From positions 1 to 33,370 of the forward strand of contig NZ_CALJEM010000042.1 of the NCBI RefSeq assembly GCF_938074695.1: DNA of 33,370 nucleotides. Direction: 5' to 3'. This stretch comes from an uncultured Thermosynechococcus sp. GTDB taxonomy: Bacteria; Cyanobacteriota; Cyanobacteriia; Thermosynechococcales; Thermosynechococcaceae. Positions 8,389 through 16,219 of the stretch are shown here, piece after piece. The notes beneath the pieces are model-generated. The model worked only from the letters and a program-made list of their open reading frames with translations, made no database searches and was not told where the DNA came from. How positions within the stretch are numbered: position 1 is the stretch's first letter; every line of letters starts with the position of its first letter. The position numbers were made by a program, and so were the translations under genes.

Positions 8389-8895
8389 CTAGGGGCGCAG
8401 GATCAACTGCCATTCCTGTGTTTGGCGATCGCGCTGTAGTTCACCATTTTCACCAATGACATAGGGTCCCCAGTAGCGTTTGGAGCCATCCAGCGTAAAG
8501 GCAAGAACAATATCCCCGGACTGGAGGGTGAGCTTCCCTTCGGGCAGGGTTAACAGCAGCCCCTTGATACTGCCCTCCATAGGAGCAAAGTCCCAGTGTA
8601 CTGCGCCCCTATGGGGATGGGCGCGATCGCGGGCAGCGAGCAACACCACGCGCACCGGAAAGGCCGTTTGATTACTAATGCGCAGACCATTCGGTTGCGG
8701 GTTGGCTGGAGCCTGGGGAGTGGGTAGGGGCTGAACGGTCGTGGTTTCTGGTTCTGCTTCCACAATTGGCGGTGGTTGAGTCAGCAGATCTGGCTCCCAC
8801 CAGAGCGTAAAGTGTATTTGTGAAAGAATAACTGCACCAATCACCCCGATCAGCACTGCCACGAGGTAGGGAAGAAACTTAATTCGGATAAACAT
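8389..8895 (-). CDS. membrane-anchored protein of unknown function
   Basis: 168 residues from ATG 8895. One N-terminal membrane helix (about residues 6-26, LPYLVAVLIGVIGAVIL) is followed by a Pro/Thr-rich linker (about 40-70, PPIVEAEPETTT and PLPTPQAPANPQP). A compact C-terminal domain (about 72-168) begins LRISNQTAFPVRVVLLAA and contains LPEGKLTLQSGD and KRYWGPYVIG. The layout suggests a periplasmic or lumenal beta-type domain held to the membrane. I do not recognise the family by name. The frame is open 30 codons further up, but that stretch has poor, Cys- and His-rich composition, so I chose the internal ATG just before the helix. It lies downstream of the HEAT-repeat gene with a gap of 113 bases and converges on hpf. 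Confidence 0.7.
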   Translation of the reverse strand: MFIRIKFLPYLVAVLIGVIGAVILSQIHFTLWWEPDLLTQPPPIVEAEPETTTVQPLPTPQAPANPQPNGLRISNQTAFPVRVVLLAARDRAHPHRGAVHWDFAPMEGSIKGLLLTLPEGKLTLQSGDIVLAFTLDGSKRYWGPYVIGENGELQRDRQTQEWQLILRP

Positions 8896-9008
8896 AGAGA
8901 TTAGGTTACTGCCAATGCGGCGCCTTCCTTTCCAGTGTAGAGAGTTATGGCAGAAACCGCAGTGGGCAAAAAAGCTTGATTTCAATTGCCGGTGCCCGCA
9001 ACTTCAGA

Positions 9009-9674
9009 TTAAAGTCGCTCTTGCAAACGTTGCAAAGAAATCTGAGCTGCTGTCGCTACATGGGGATGATCGTCTTTAGCGAGATACTCTAGAGCGGCCT
9101 GCGTTTTCGGGCTAGGTAGGTTACCTAGAGCTTCAGCAAGGCGTTGGCGTACCAACCAATCCTCGGCGGTCACAAAGGGCAAAATATCCTCCACAACGCT
9201 AGGATCGCCGATTTCCCCCAAAGCGGCGATCGCTCCTTGGAGCATCACGACTTCCTGACTTTTCAGCGCCGATCGCAACACCTCCACCGCGCGGGGATCC
9301 TTGAGATTGCCCAGCGCCACAGCGGCACTAAAGCGCACCAGCCAATCGGTGTCTTCATAGAAGGCGCGCACCAAGGGTTCAAAGGCACGTTCGTCTTCAA
9401 GGTAGCCCAATGCTCCGGCGGCATCGGCACGAATGCCGTAGTCCGGTTCGGTTTCGAGCAAACGCACTAAAATATCAAAGCACTCCGGTGTGGATTTAAC
9501 CCCAAGGGCAAACACCGCCATTGAGCGAATCTGGAGATTTTCGTCCCAAAGGACTTTTTTAATGAGGGGTACGGCATCCGCAGAGGGGACATCCCGTAGC
9601 GCGGCTAGCGCCAGTAGGCGATCGCGGGAATTGGGACTTTCCAGTTGATGGGCAAGCTGTTCGAGGGAGGGCAT
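9009..9674 (-). CDS. HEAT-repeat protein of the CpcE/NblB type
   Basis: 221 residues built from about six HEAT-like repeats of roughly 31 residues with the PBS-lyase type consensus: IRSMAVFALG, IRADAAGALGYLEDERAFEPLVRAF, VRFSAAVALGNLKDPRAVEVL, LQGAIAALGEIGDPSVV and VRQRLAEALGNLPSP. In cyanobacteria this repeat type occurs in phycobilin lyases (CpcE/F), in the phycobilisome-degradation factor NblB and in many uncharacterised proteins, so a role in bilin or phycobilisome handling is possible but not shown. Soluble, no signal peptide. Start ATG 9674 has TAGG eight bases upstream; GTG 9683 is an alternative. Its promoter seems to lie in the tail of the psbY terminator. Confidence 0.85.
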   Translation of the reverse strand: MPSLEQLAHQLESPNSRDRLLALAALRDVPSADAVPLIKKVLWDENLQIRSMAVFALGVKSTPECFDILVRLLETEPDYGIRADAAGALGYLEDERAFEPLVRAFYEDTDWLVRFSAAVALGNLKDPRAVEVLRSALKSQEVVMLQGAIAALGEIGDPSVVEDILPFVTAEDWLVRQRLAEALGNLPSPKTQAALEYLAKDDHPHVATAAQISLQRLQERL

Positions 9675-9722
9675 GGCAGTCACCTAAAAGCTAATTTACA
9701 AAAATTAACAATATCTCCCTCC

Positions 9723-9728
9723 ATTATA
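9723..9728 (-). promoter_or_regulatory. TATAAT -10 box for the HEAT-repeat gene
   Basis: A perfect TATAAT on the minus strand, 49 bases upstream of ATG 9674. It is formed by the end of the T-rich tail of the psbY terminator. No strong -35 box is seen at 16-18 bases upstream. Confidence 0.4.
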
Positions 9729-9777
9729 AAAAGCTCTCCCCAAAGTGAAACACTAAATGCAGAGTTCCTTGGGGAGG
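9728..9777 (-). terminator. rho-independent terminator after psbY
   Basis: Read on the minus strand, CTCCCCAA (within 9770-9777) pairs with TTGGGGAG (within 9735-9743). The loop can extend the stem through GGAAC and GTTTC. CTTTTT follows directly. It lies 32 bases past the psbY stop and would separate psbY from the HEAT-repeat gene. Confidence 0.75.
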
Positions 9778-9809
9778 CTCAGCCGCTAGGAGAAAACGCT
9801 ACCAAGCGT

Positions 9810-9935
9810 CTAGGCTGCTTTTGCTTTTTGCAGAAGCTTTTGAAACTGCTTGATGGCATAGGGCAGAATGTTGCGCACCGCCCAAGCGGCAGCCAGCAAG
9901 ACCGGTAGCAGGACAATTAAAACGCGCCAATCCAT
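9810..9935 (-). CDS. psbY: photosystem II protein PsbY
   Basis: A 41-residue single-helix subunit of photosystem II. The frame ATG 9935 to TAG 9810 starts MDWRVLIVLLPVLLAAAW and ends with the positively charged QKLLQKAKAA, matching cyanobacterial PsbY over its whole length. PsbY sits at the edge of photosystem II next to cytochrome b559 (PsbE/PsbF) and is dispensable for activity. An excellent ribosome site, AGGAGG, lies eight bases upstream of the ATG, with a TACAAT box further up and a strong terminator downstream, so it is probably monocistronic. Compared with the Thermosynechococcus PsbY I remember, a few positions differ (for example Ile7 and Phe31), which suggests a sister species. That comparison is from memory. 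Confidence 0.96.
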   Translation of the reverse strand: MDWRVLIVLLPVLLAAAWAVRNILPYAIKQFQKLLQKAKAA

Positions 9936-9977
9936 TGCCAAAACCTCCTAAAAGGTTTTCTGAAGACTTTATGAATT

Positions 9978-9983
9978 ATTGTA
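9978..9983 (-). promoter_or_regulatory. candidate -10 box of psbY
   Basis: TACAAT on the minus strand, 43 bases before the psbY ATG, leaving a leader of about 35 nucleotides that includes AGGAGG. No clear -35 box is seen. Confidence 0.4.
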
Positions 9984-10159
9984 CAGCCTTCTTTTAAGGG
10001 AGAGAGGGGTAGGTTATTGAACAAAGGAAAACTCTCATCACCGTCCTTTTTATAGGGGGCAGGAGGGTTAATACCGGCTTTGCTGTTTTGAGGCAGGTCT
10101 GCCCCAAGGAAAAGATTTGTATGATTGGTTTAATTCCCAAACTGTAAGGCTAAGTCCTG

Positions 10160-11356
10160 ATGGGCGAAGACAAAACAACCCTCCGTGAAAACCAAGCGGC
10201 GGCAGCTCTCCGCCTCAGTCAAGTATTGGCAGCCCGCAGTCGTTGGCGCAGCGGTTGGCAGTCCCTACGTTTAGTGTTAATGCCGATCGCCATGGTTGCC
10301 GTCTTGGTAGCTTGGGGACTCGATTGGGATGGGGTGGGGGTGGTGGCGGCCCTGGCACTGGGGGCGCTGAGTTTTCCCCTAGTCTGGACTTCCGCTTACC
10401 GTTGGTTTACGGCGGATCTGACGGAACAGCAACGGCAGTTTATTTTGGCCTTCCTAGGGCTGAGCCTCGCAGGGGTAGCGCTTGTTGCCATGACCGGCGC
10501 CATGGACTGGCTCCGAGGACGGTTTCAAGGCACGAATTGGGAGGCGGTGGGAGCACTGGCGGAGGGCTTCGGTGCCCTAGGGCAAATTTTGGTGGCCCTC
10601 TTGGCGGCCTATGTGGCTTGGCGACAGTACGTGATCTCGCGGGATTTGACCACCCAACAAAACCGCATTACCCAACAGCAAACGATTGACAGTTATTTCC
10701 AAGGGATTGCCGATCTCATCCTTGACGATGAAGGATTATTAGAGGATTGGCCGCCGGAGCGAGCGATCGCCGAGGGACGCACCGCTGCCATCTTGGGGGG
10801 ACTGGATGCCGAGGGCAAAGCCAAAATCATTCGCTTTCTGTCGGGGGCAAAGTTACTGACTCCCCTAAAGCGCGATCGCCGGCTGGGTCGCCCCATTTTT
10901 GATGGCTTAGGGGGATACGAAGAAGACATTGAATACGGCGTTCGGGTGATCAACCTAGGCAGTATGCTGGCGGGAGCCGATCTCAGTGGTACGGATCTGC
11001 GCTGGACCGAATTGAGTGAGGCTAACTTAACGGGAACAATCTTTCGCCACTGCAATTTGACTCGGGCAAACCTGGCAGGGGCAATTTTGCAGGGAGCGGA
11101 TTTGACCGGTGCCGATCTCAGCCGCACCCGCTTGTTTTACGGTACTGCCGAACAGGCCAGTCCTCGCGATCGCCTAAATCCTCCCAATTTTCGCACTGGG
11201 GCGCACACCGGTGCAGTGGTCGAGGATGTCAACTTTACCAATGTTAAGAACCTCTCCCAAGAACAGCGCTACTATTGCTGCGCTTGGAGCGGTAGCCGTT
11301 CCCGCGAAACGATTCCCGGCGGCTGTGAGGGGATTCCCAATAAACTGGGGCGCTAG
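10160..11356 (+). CDS. membrane protein with a pentapeptide-repeat domain
   Basis: 398 residues. Four probable membrane helices lie in the first half (about 37-53, 60-80, 95-115, 130-153). A Gln-rich helix follows (about 162-177, TTQQNRITQQQ). The next soluble region is about 180-270, and a short pentapeptide-repeat block occupies about 278-325, with steps such as AGADLSGTDLRWTEL, EANLTGTIF, RANLAGAIL and GADLTGADL. The tail carries a Cys pair (YYCCAWSG) and a further Cys (GGCEGIP). Similar membrane-plus-pentapeptide proteins are frequent in cyanobacteria and have no known function. The repeats would form a short right-handed quadrilateral helix on the cytoplasmic side. ATG 10160 has no strong ribosome site. 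It converges on the rodA pseudogene, nine bases away. Confidence 0.85.
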   Translation: MGEDKTTLRENQAAAALRLSQVLAARSRWRSGWQSLRLVLMPIAMVAVLVAWGLDWDGVGVVAALALGALSFPLVWTSAYRWFTADLTEQQRQFILAFLGLSLAGVALVAMTGAMDWLRGRFQGTNWEAVGALAEGFGALGQILVALLAAYVAWRQYVISRDLTTQQNRITQQQTIDSYFQGIADLILDDEGLLEDWPPERAIAEGRTAAILGGLDAEGKAKIIRFLSGAKLLTPLKRDRRLGRPIFDGLGGYEEDIEYGVRVINLGSMLAGADLSGTDLRWTELSEANLTGTIFRHCNLTRANLAGAILQGADLTGADLSRTRLFYGTAEQASPRDRLNPPNFRTGAHTGAVVEDVNFTNVKNLSQEQRYYCCAWSGSRSRETIPGGCEGIPNKLGR

Positions 11357-11364
11357 CGCCTTAG

Positions 11365-12320
11365 TTAGTAGCGCGATCGCGGGCGATGATTTGCTATGGA
11401 GAGCACCATTCCTAAGCCAAGATAGGTAGAGAGCAGAGCTGAGCGGCCATACCTTACCAGGGGTAAAGGCATACCTGTCACCTCGAGCAGACCAATCGTC
11501 ATGCCAATATTCACCATTACTTGAAACAAGATCATGGCAAATAGACCGATCGCCAGCAGTGAGTCAAAGTTATGACTGTGGCAATTTGCAATAGGCGCAA
11601 ACCAATCAAGCAAAAGAGACCCAGGAGAACTAAACTGCCAATAAACCCCGTTTCCTGAGCACCATGGGACTGTCCACCCCCAAATGCCTAGATTCAGGTG
11701 ATAAGGTAAGGGCAGTGCAAAGAGAATAGCAGCGACCCAAGGGGAAAGCAATAGGAGAATCCAACTGCCGGGCGGATTGGCTCAGTAGAGCATTGTCAAT
11801 GTAATGGCAATAAAACAAGGGACGTGTCTAAATCCCGCTGCGTCAAAATCAGGAAAAAAGGGGGACAGTGGCTGCAAACACACTGCGAATCCCCTTCAGC
11901 GAGTGGCCTGCAATGCGGTGCAACAGGGCTGCTGGGGTGAGAATGAGGGAAATTTTGGCAAATTCTGAGCTGGGGGTTGCAGGTTAAAGCCGCCAATTGC
12001 CAACCAGCGTTCTGCTCCCTTGGCCTCTACCCCCACGAGATCAACCGCCAGCAGCAGCACACAACTGAGGCCGTAAACAAGCCAATGACTGCCCATAAAG
12101 ACCGATTGAGGCAGGCAGGGATGAAGGCAAGAATTATACCCATCCCCCCACCAATAAATGCTGGAGACTATCGTTTTCCTCTAGATGCAGTTGACTACCA
12201 TGGATTAAAGACCGCCCCAATGAGAGTCGTTGCCCAAACAGCCCCCAGCAGCAGCCAATCCACGCCTTGCCAAGGATAGAACCAGCCAAAAGTCCGCTGT
12301 CGGAGGAATCGCCAAGTCAT
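11365..12320 (-). pseudogene. rodA: decayed rodA (SEDS peptidoglycan polymerase)
   Basis: On the minus strand, pieces of RodA follow in order but in different frames. The N-terminus MTWRFLRQRTFGWFYPWQG starts at ATG 12320 and soon meets a TAG. HLEENDSLQHL comes next, then HWLVYGLS through LVGVEAKGAERWLAIGGFNLQP (12087-11975 region). SEFAKI and RSVFAATVPLF follow in another frame, then ILTQRDLDTSLV. The C-terminus is LLAIGLFAMILFQVMVNIGM and YGRSALLSTYLGLGMVLSIAN. At least four frame changes or stops are needed. The conserved QPDLGTS motif has become QRDLDTS, the conserved Pro of LLPVTG is Glu, and the total is some 150-300 bases shorter than an intact gene. This is a real pseudogene, not a sequencing slip. 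RodA builds side-wall peptidoglycan with PBP2 in rod-shaped cells. Confidence 0.9.
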
Positions 12321-12458
12321 GGGCAGGTGTCCTGTCTCTCTTGAGGGCTTAGTCTATCGGTTGTCCCAAAAGGTTGCAAACGAGCAGCCGTCATTGGGCA
12401 TTGCACTTGATGTATTATCCGAAAAGTTAAGCGTCTATCCCGACAAGGAGCGATCGCA

Positions 12459-13175
12459 GTGGCAACCCTAGGGGTCAACATTGATCATGTGGCAACGATT
12501 CGCCAAGCCCGGCGTACGGTTGAACCGGATCCCGTCGCCGCAGCCGTTTTAGCAGAACTGGGGGGAGCCGATGGCATTACCGTTCATTTGCGCGAAGATC
12601 GTCGCCATATTCAAGAGCGGGATGTGCGGCTCCTGCGGCAAACGGTACGCACCCACTTGAATCTAGAGATGGCTGCTACTCCGGAAATGGTGGCGATCGC
12701 CCTTGAGATTCGTCCGGATTATGTGACTTTAGTGCCTGAGCGGCGCGAAGAAGTCACCACCGAAGGGGGGCTAGATGTGGTCAATCAGCGGCAACCCCTC
12801 ACCCAAGTCGTGCAAACCCTGCAAGGAGCGGGAATTCCTGTGAGTTTATTTATTGACGCCGATCCTGCCCAGCTAGAAGCCGCTGCCAAAACCACGGCTC
12901 AGTTTATTGAATTGCACACAGGGCGCTATGCCGAAGCCAAGGGAGAAGCAGCCCAACAGCGGGAATTAGCAATTTTGGCTCAAGGGGTACAGCACGCTAG
13001 AGCACTAGGGTTACGGGTGAATGCGGGTCATGGGCTGACCTACGCCAATGTCGGCGCGATCGCCCGCCTAGAGGGGATTGAAGAACTCAATATTGGCCAC
13101 ACCATTATCAGCCGTGCTGTGCTGGTGGGCATGGTGCAAGCGGTACGGGATATGAAAGCCCTCATTAGCCCTTGA
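12459..13175 (+). CDS. pdxJ: pyridoxine 5'-phosphate synthase PdxJ
   Basis: Condenses 1-deoxy-xylulose 5-phosphate with 3-amino-2-oxopropyl phosphate to pyridoxine 5'-phosphate, the last ring-forming step of the DXP-dependent vitamin B6 pathway. 238 residues, a TIM barrel of usual length. Family signatures are at the N-terminus ([15 protein letters not shown]), [43 protein letters not shown] and the final phosphate-binding [11 protein letters not shown] and [13 protein letters not shown]. Start GTG 12459 follows AAGGAG by eight bases, with a HIP1 palindrome in between. The 138 bases ahead, after the dead rodA, hold a TATTAT box about 45 bases up. The 3' end overlaps the opposite-strand YbjN-like gene by 11 bases. 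Confidence 0.97.
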   Translation: MATLGVNIDHVATIRQARRTVEPDPVAAAVLAELGGADGITVHLREDRRHIQERDVRLLRQTVRTHLNLEMAATPEMVAIALEIRPDYVTLVPERREEVTTEGGLDVVNQRQPLTQVVQTLQGAGIPVSLFIDADPAQLEAAAKTTAQFIELHTGRYAEAKGEAAQQRELAILAQGVQHARALGLRVNAGHGLTYANVGAIARLEGIEELNIGHTIISRAVLVGMVQAVRDMKALISP

Positions 13176-13620
13176 ATTCAGCCCTGAGGGTGTCATCATA
13201 GTCATCGGCTAGGGTCGCCACAATCGTAATTAAGCGAGAAATTTCACAGGCAGTGATGCCCCTCAGGGTGCGAGTGGCCACCACTTGGACTTGTTCTTCG
13301 GCAATGGCAAAATGCGCCTCAAGGGTGGTGAGCCAGTTTAACGTCAGGAGCTTACGATAGAGTCCTAATTCATCCGCGACGGGCAAAGGTAGTACCGGCG
13401 ACCAAATCGTGAGAAAGTCCTCCTCTGTCTGGCCACCCAACTGTACAAAGACCTCGGCACTGCCATAGCGAAACATCCAAATTTTGCCACTGTCCGTTTG
13501 GCCAACGAGGGGGGTGTCCCCTTGGTGGAGACTAGAAATAACCGTTTCAATAATTTCAACTGCATTTTCAGGAGGCGCGTCAAGGGAGGCTGTGGGGGTA
13601 GGCTGCACTTCGCTGACCAT
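13165..13620 (-). CDS. YbjN-domain protein
   Basis: 151 residues, soluble, with a disordered Pro/Thr start ([16 protein letters not shown]). The remainder has the fold pattern of YbjN/type III chaperone-like proteins: [62 protein letters not shown] and [20 protein letters not shown]. Cyanobacteria carry several such proteins of unknown function, and no catalytic motif is seen. ATG 13620 has AAAGGA six bases ahead. The ATG two codons earlier sits right on that site, so I reject it. The stop overlaps the pdxJ end by 11 bases in a tail-to-tail arrangement. Confidence 0.8.
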   Translation of the reverse strand: MVSEVQPTPTASLDAPPENAVEIIETVISSLHQGDTPLVGQTDSGKIWMFRYGSAEVFVQLGGQTEEDFLTIWSPVLPLPVADELGLYRKLLTLNWLTTLEAHFAIAEEQVQVVATRTLRGITACEISRLITIVATLADDYDDTLRAEFKG

Positions 13621-13757
13621 GGTCATTCCTTTCGTGAATCAGGACAACTCGTTAGAGAACTTGGTGAGTATAGGTGTGTTGTTTGACATTATCTGCAGTG
13701 GTAACAATGCGCATAGTCATCACATAAATGGGCACTGGGGGGAAATTGCTGCTGCAG

Positions 13758-13961
13758 CTATTCTAAGTCTTGGGCTATACCATAGGTGAGGGCATGGGCT
13801 TCACTGTAGGAAGTGGGCAAGCCATAGAGCCATGCTTCCAATGCTGCTGAGGGAATCGGCTCAATCACCGCTACGGGCTGGAGCTTTCCTGCGACTTGGC
13901 TAAAACAATGAGCCAGCCCAAGTACCCCATAGGTCTCTGGGGGTGGAATATCTTGATTCAT
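13758..13961 (-). CDS. small conserved cyanobacterial protein
   Basis: 67 residues. The pattern LAHCFSQVAGKLQPVAVIEPIPSAALEAWLYGLPTSY recalls a small family I have seen only in cyanobacteria, in which an HCF motif and the IEPIPSA...PTSY segment are conserved. No function is known to me. Soluble, no signal. ATG 13961 starts the frame. It lies 137 bases upstream of the YbjN-like gene on the same strand and may or may not share its transcript. Confidence 0.65.
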   Translation of the reverse strand: MNQDIPPPETYGVLGLAHCFSQVAGKLQPVAVIEPIPSAALEAWLYGLPTSYSEAHALTYGIAQDLE

Positions 13962-14194
13962 GACAGCCTCTTATACACATCCCTTCCCTCAAGTCTAGCT
14001 TGCGTTTCTAAAAATCAGCGTAGCGGGCAACATAGAGATAGGGGGCGGTCGTCATCGGAGGAAGAGCTAAGATGATCTAGGCTTATAGCCTTTTGCGGAA
14101 AGATGGAGAACATTAGGGTGGATGGTGTGCTCTCCTGGACGAGTTGTCACGGTGCCAAGCGGGTTCCATCTTGGGGAAAAGGACTGATCTCAGT

Positions 14195-14222
14195 ATGACC
14201 CCTGTCACGATTACTGTATAGT
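14195..14222 (+). promoter_or_regulatory. candidate promoter of the DUF3038-DUF4335 genes
   Basis: ATGACC (14195-14200) and TATAGT (14217-14222) are 16 bases apart. A transcript would start near 14229, after the GTG at 14221, which supports the ATG at 14239 as the real start codon. Confidence 0.4.
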
Positions 14223-14238
14223 GAGCATTCTAGAGCCT

Positions 14239-14865
14239 ATGGAAACGGCAAACCCAATGCCAGCAACAGTTGAATCTCCTGAAGTTGAGCTATTACCGCC
14301 GATGTTGGCAGCACTGCCCAACCCCCAAGGGGTGAGTGTTTGCCCTCGGCGGGCGCGTTGGCAGTTGGATCTATTGCTGCTTGCCCTAGAGTGTGTTGAT
14401 TTGCATGCCTCTGAGTTGATGCTGCAAGTGCTGCGGGAGCTGCAACTGCAAGGGATGATTCCCAATCGGGTCGTATTTTGGCAAATTCGCTGCACGAATC
14501 CCTTTCGCCAAGTTACCCAGCGTACCCCCTTGCCCTTGGCGGAAACCAAAGCACTCACCGCAGTAGTGGTGCAAGTGGCACGGCGGCAGACAGCTATCTT
14601 GCGGCATTTACTTTTGGTGTTGGATCAATTGCAGGCACAAAATTTGCCGCCGGAAACCTATGCCCCATTGGCGGCGTATTTAGATCGCTTTCGCCGCAAT
14701 TTTCGCAAACGTATGAACCTCCAGCGATCGAGTCTCTTTCTCTACAAAAATCACCAAGCCCTCAATGAGTTGGGTTTGAAGTTGTTGGCACAGCTCCTGC
14801 TCTGCGCAGGCACAAAGGGCATGGAACGCCTTTGGTTTAGTTTATTTGACGGGGAAGTGAGTTAA
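14239..14865 (+). CDS. DUF3038-family cyanobacterial protein
   Basis: About 208 residues, mostly helical and soluble. Recognised by the family-like stretches RRARWQLDLLLLALECVDLHASE, LQGMIPNRVVFWQIRCTNP, FRRNFRKRMN and a C-terminal LNELGLKLLAQLLLCAGTKGMERLW. The family is confined to cyanobacteria and has no known activity. It is followed directly by the DUF4335 protein: its TAA shares one base with the next ATG (TAATG), so the two are translationally coupled and probably form a functional pair. Start ATG 14239 is chosen because the likely -10 box overlaps the earlier GTG 14221. Confidence 0.8.
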   Translation: METANPMPATVESPEVELLPPMLAALPNPQGVSVCPRRARWQLDLLLLALECVDLHASELMLQVLRELQLQGMIPNRVVFWQIRCTNPFRQVTQRTPLPLAETKALTAVVVQVARRQTAILRHLLLVLDQLQAQNLPPETYAPLAAYLDRFRRNFRKRMNLQRSSLFLYKNHQALNELGLKLLAQLLLCAGTKGMERLWFSLFDGEVS

Positions 14866-15539
14866 TGCTGCTGCAACGCCAGTACTCATTGCCCAATTGC
14901 ACCCTGCGCATTGAAGGACTCAGCGGTCAAGCCGGGGCAGAGCAATTGGATATTGTCACATGTTGTGAGTGGGAGATTATCGGTCAGAATCAACGGATCA
15001 AGGGGGGTAAAGATTTCCTTGTGGCTTTACTCAATAGCGTGCCAGCGGCAGCACAAACGTGGTTGAGTGGTGTCAAGTTGCGGCGATCGCCCCAATACCC
15101 GATTCAAGTTGAGATCGCAGCCGCCAATCAAGTATCGCTCCATATTCCCCGTAAGCTGTTGCAAACCTCTCCCGAAGAGAATTCAGAATCACCGACCAAC
15201 GATGAAGCAGGGGAAACCCTAGAAGTTCATCTTACGTGGTTGCAACTGGCGGATTTAGTGGAGGCGCTGGATCAATTTTGTAGTGATAGTCAAACGCTGC
15301 CCACGCTGATCCCTACCTTCCATTCTCTCCCCCGGCGGGCGATCGCCCCTGCCGTGCCTTTGCGCAAACAACTTATGCCCTTGGGCATTGGTGCCGCTAG
15401 CTTAGCGGCAATGGCTGCAATCTTTTTCCACTTCCCCGTGCCCGAACGGCGTCCCCCCCGCGAGGAAGCCTTGCCTCCTACTCCCGAAGCCGTCACGCCC
15501 GCACCGGCACCAACGACACCCAATCCCCCGAATCCTTAA
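14865..15539 (+). CDS. DUF4335-family protein with membrane segment
   Basis: 224 residues. The N-terminal domain (1-150) begins LLQRQYSLPNCTLRIEGLSG and has FLVALLNSVPAAAQTWLSGV, both characteristic of DUF4335 as I know it. A single membrane helix follows (about 170-188, LMPLGIGAASLAAMAAIFF), then a Pro/Thr-rich tail (PERRPPREEALPPTPEA...). The order suggests a cytoplasmic domain with the tail outside or in the lumen. Coupled to the DUF3038 gene by a one-base overlap. Its function is unknown. The carbonic-anhydrase-like gene starts 40 bases later on the same strand, so the three may form one transcript. Confidence 0.8.
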   Translation: MLLQRQYSLPNCTLRIEGLSGQAGAEQLDIVTCCEWEIIGQNQRIKGGKDFLVALLNSVPAAAQTWLSGVKLRRSPQYPIQVEIAAANQVSLHIPRKLLQTSPEENSESPTNDEAGETLEVHLTWLQLADLVEALDQFCSDSQTLPTLIPTFHSLPRRAIAPAVPLRKQLMPLGIGAASLAAMAAIFFHFPVPERRPPREEALPPTPEAVTPAPAPTTPNPPNP

Positions 15540-15579
15540 GCCAATTTCAGTGCTTGTTGATGCTGAGGATAAATTTCTT

Positions 15580-16113
15580 ATGGTAATCACTGCCCCTAGT
15601 GGTTTTTGGCCACCCGTTGCCGGCGATCGCGCTGCCTTTATTGCCCCCAATGCCACGCTGGTTGGGGATGTCCGCCTCGGTGAGGGGTGTAGCATTTGGT
15701 ATGGCGCTGTGTTACGCGGTGACGTGGAGTACATCGAGATTGGTGCCCACACCAATGTTCAAGATGGCGCTATCCTCCATGGCGATCCGGGGCAGCCCAC
15801 CATCCTAGGGGCAGAGGTAACGGTGGGGCATCGCGCCGTAATTCACGGGGCAACCGTTGAAGACGGCTGTTTAATTGGCATTGGTGCGGTGATTCTCAAC
15901 GGCGTTCGCGTGGGCGCTAGCAGTATTGTTGCGGCGGGGGCAGTGGTCAGCAAAGATGTCCCTCCCCGCTCGTTGGTGGTGGGTATTCCCGCCAAAGTCG
16001 TGCGTGAAGTGAGTGACACTGAGGCTGCCGATTTACGTCAGCATGCCCACAAGTATGAACAACTTGCCCATGTGCACAACGGCACAGGACACGATTTGGG
16101 ATTCCATCCCTAG
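15580..16113 (+). CDS. gamma-class carbonic anhydrase-like protein
   Basis: 177 residues from ATG 15580. A left-handed beta-helix of hexapeptide repeats (about 20-140) is followed by a C-terminal helix (DLRQHAHKYEQLAHVH). The three zinc-ligand histidines of the family are all present: His67 (AILHGD), His84 (VGHRA) and His89 (VIHG). Arg46 and Asp48 in LRGDVEYIEIG and Gln61 in NVQDG also match the active site. It would be a trimer. Relatives include CcmM's N-terminal domain, the gamma-CA-like proteins of complex I and PaaY/YrdA, so real CO2 hydration cannot be assumed. There is no CcmM RbcS-like repeat. GAGG lies 11 bases upstream of the ATG; a GTG ten codons earlier is less likely. Confidence 0.85.
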   Translation: MVITAPSGFWPPVAGDRAAFIAPNATLVGDVRLGEGCSIWYGAVLRGDVEYIEIGAHTNVQDGAILHGDPGQPTILGAEVTVGHRAVIHGATVEDGCLIGIGAVILNGVRVGASSIVAAGAVVSKDVPPRSLVVGIPAKVVREVSDTEAADLRQHAHKYEQLAHVHNGTGHDLGFHP

Positions 16114-16159
16114 AAATTTGTCCTAAACTGACCGCCCCAGTGTTCGGTGTCTGGCATTC

Positions 16160-16188
16160 TTAGGAAAAGGACTGTCATCTGCTAGAAT
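16160..16188 (+). promoter_or_regulatory. candidate promoter of plsX-fabH-scpB
   Basis: TTAGGA (16160-16165) and TAGAAT (16183-16188) are separated by 17 bases, giving a leader of about 25 nucleotides before plsX. The spacer starts within GGAAAAGGACTG (16163-16174), which also occurs at 14175-14186 upstream of the DUF3038 gene. Confidence 0.45.
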
Positions 16189-16219
16189 TCTGTAGGATTT
16201 TCTCGGAAGAGTTCAGCCG

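Noticed and set aside
11345..12330. Sequencing errors as the cause of the rodA breaks
   Set aside because: Too many independent frame changes, a stop, lost length and substituted motif residues within a window of otherwise clean genes.
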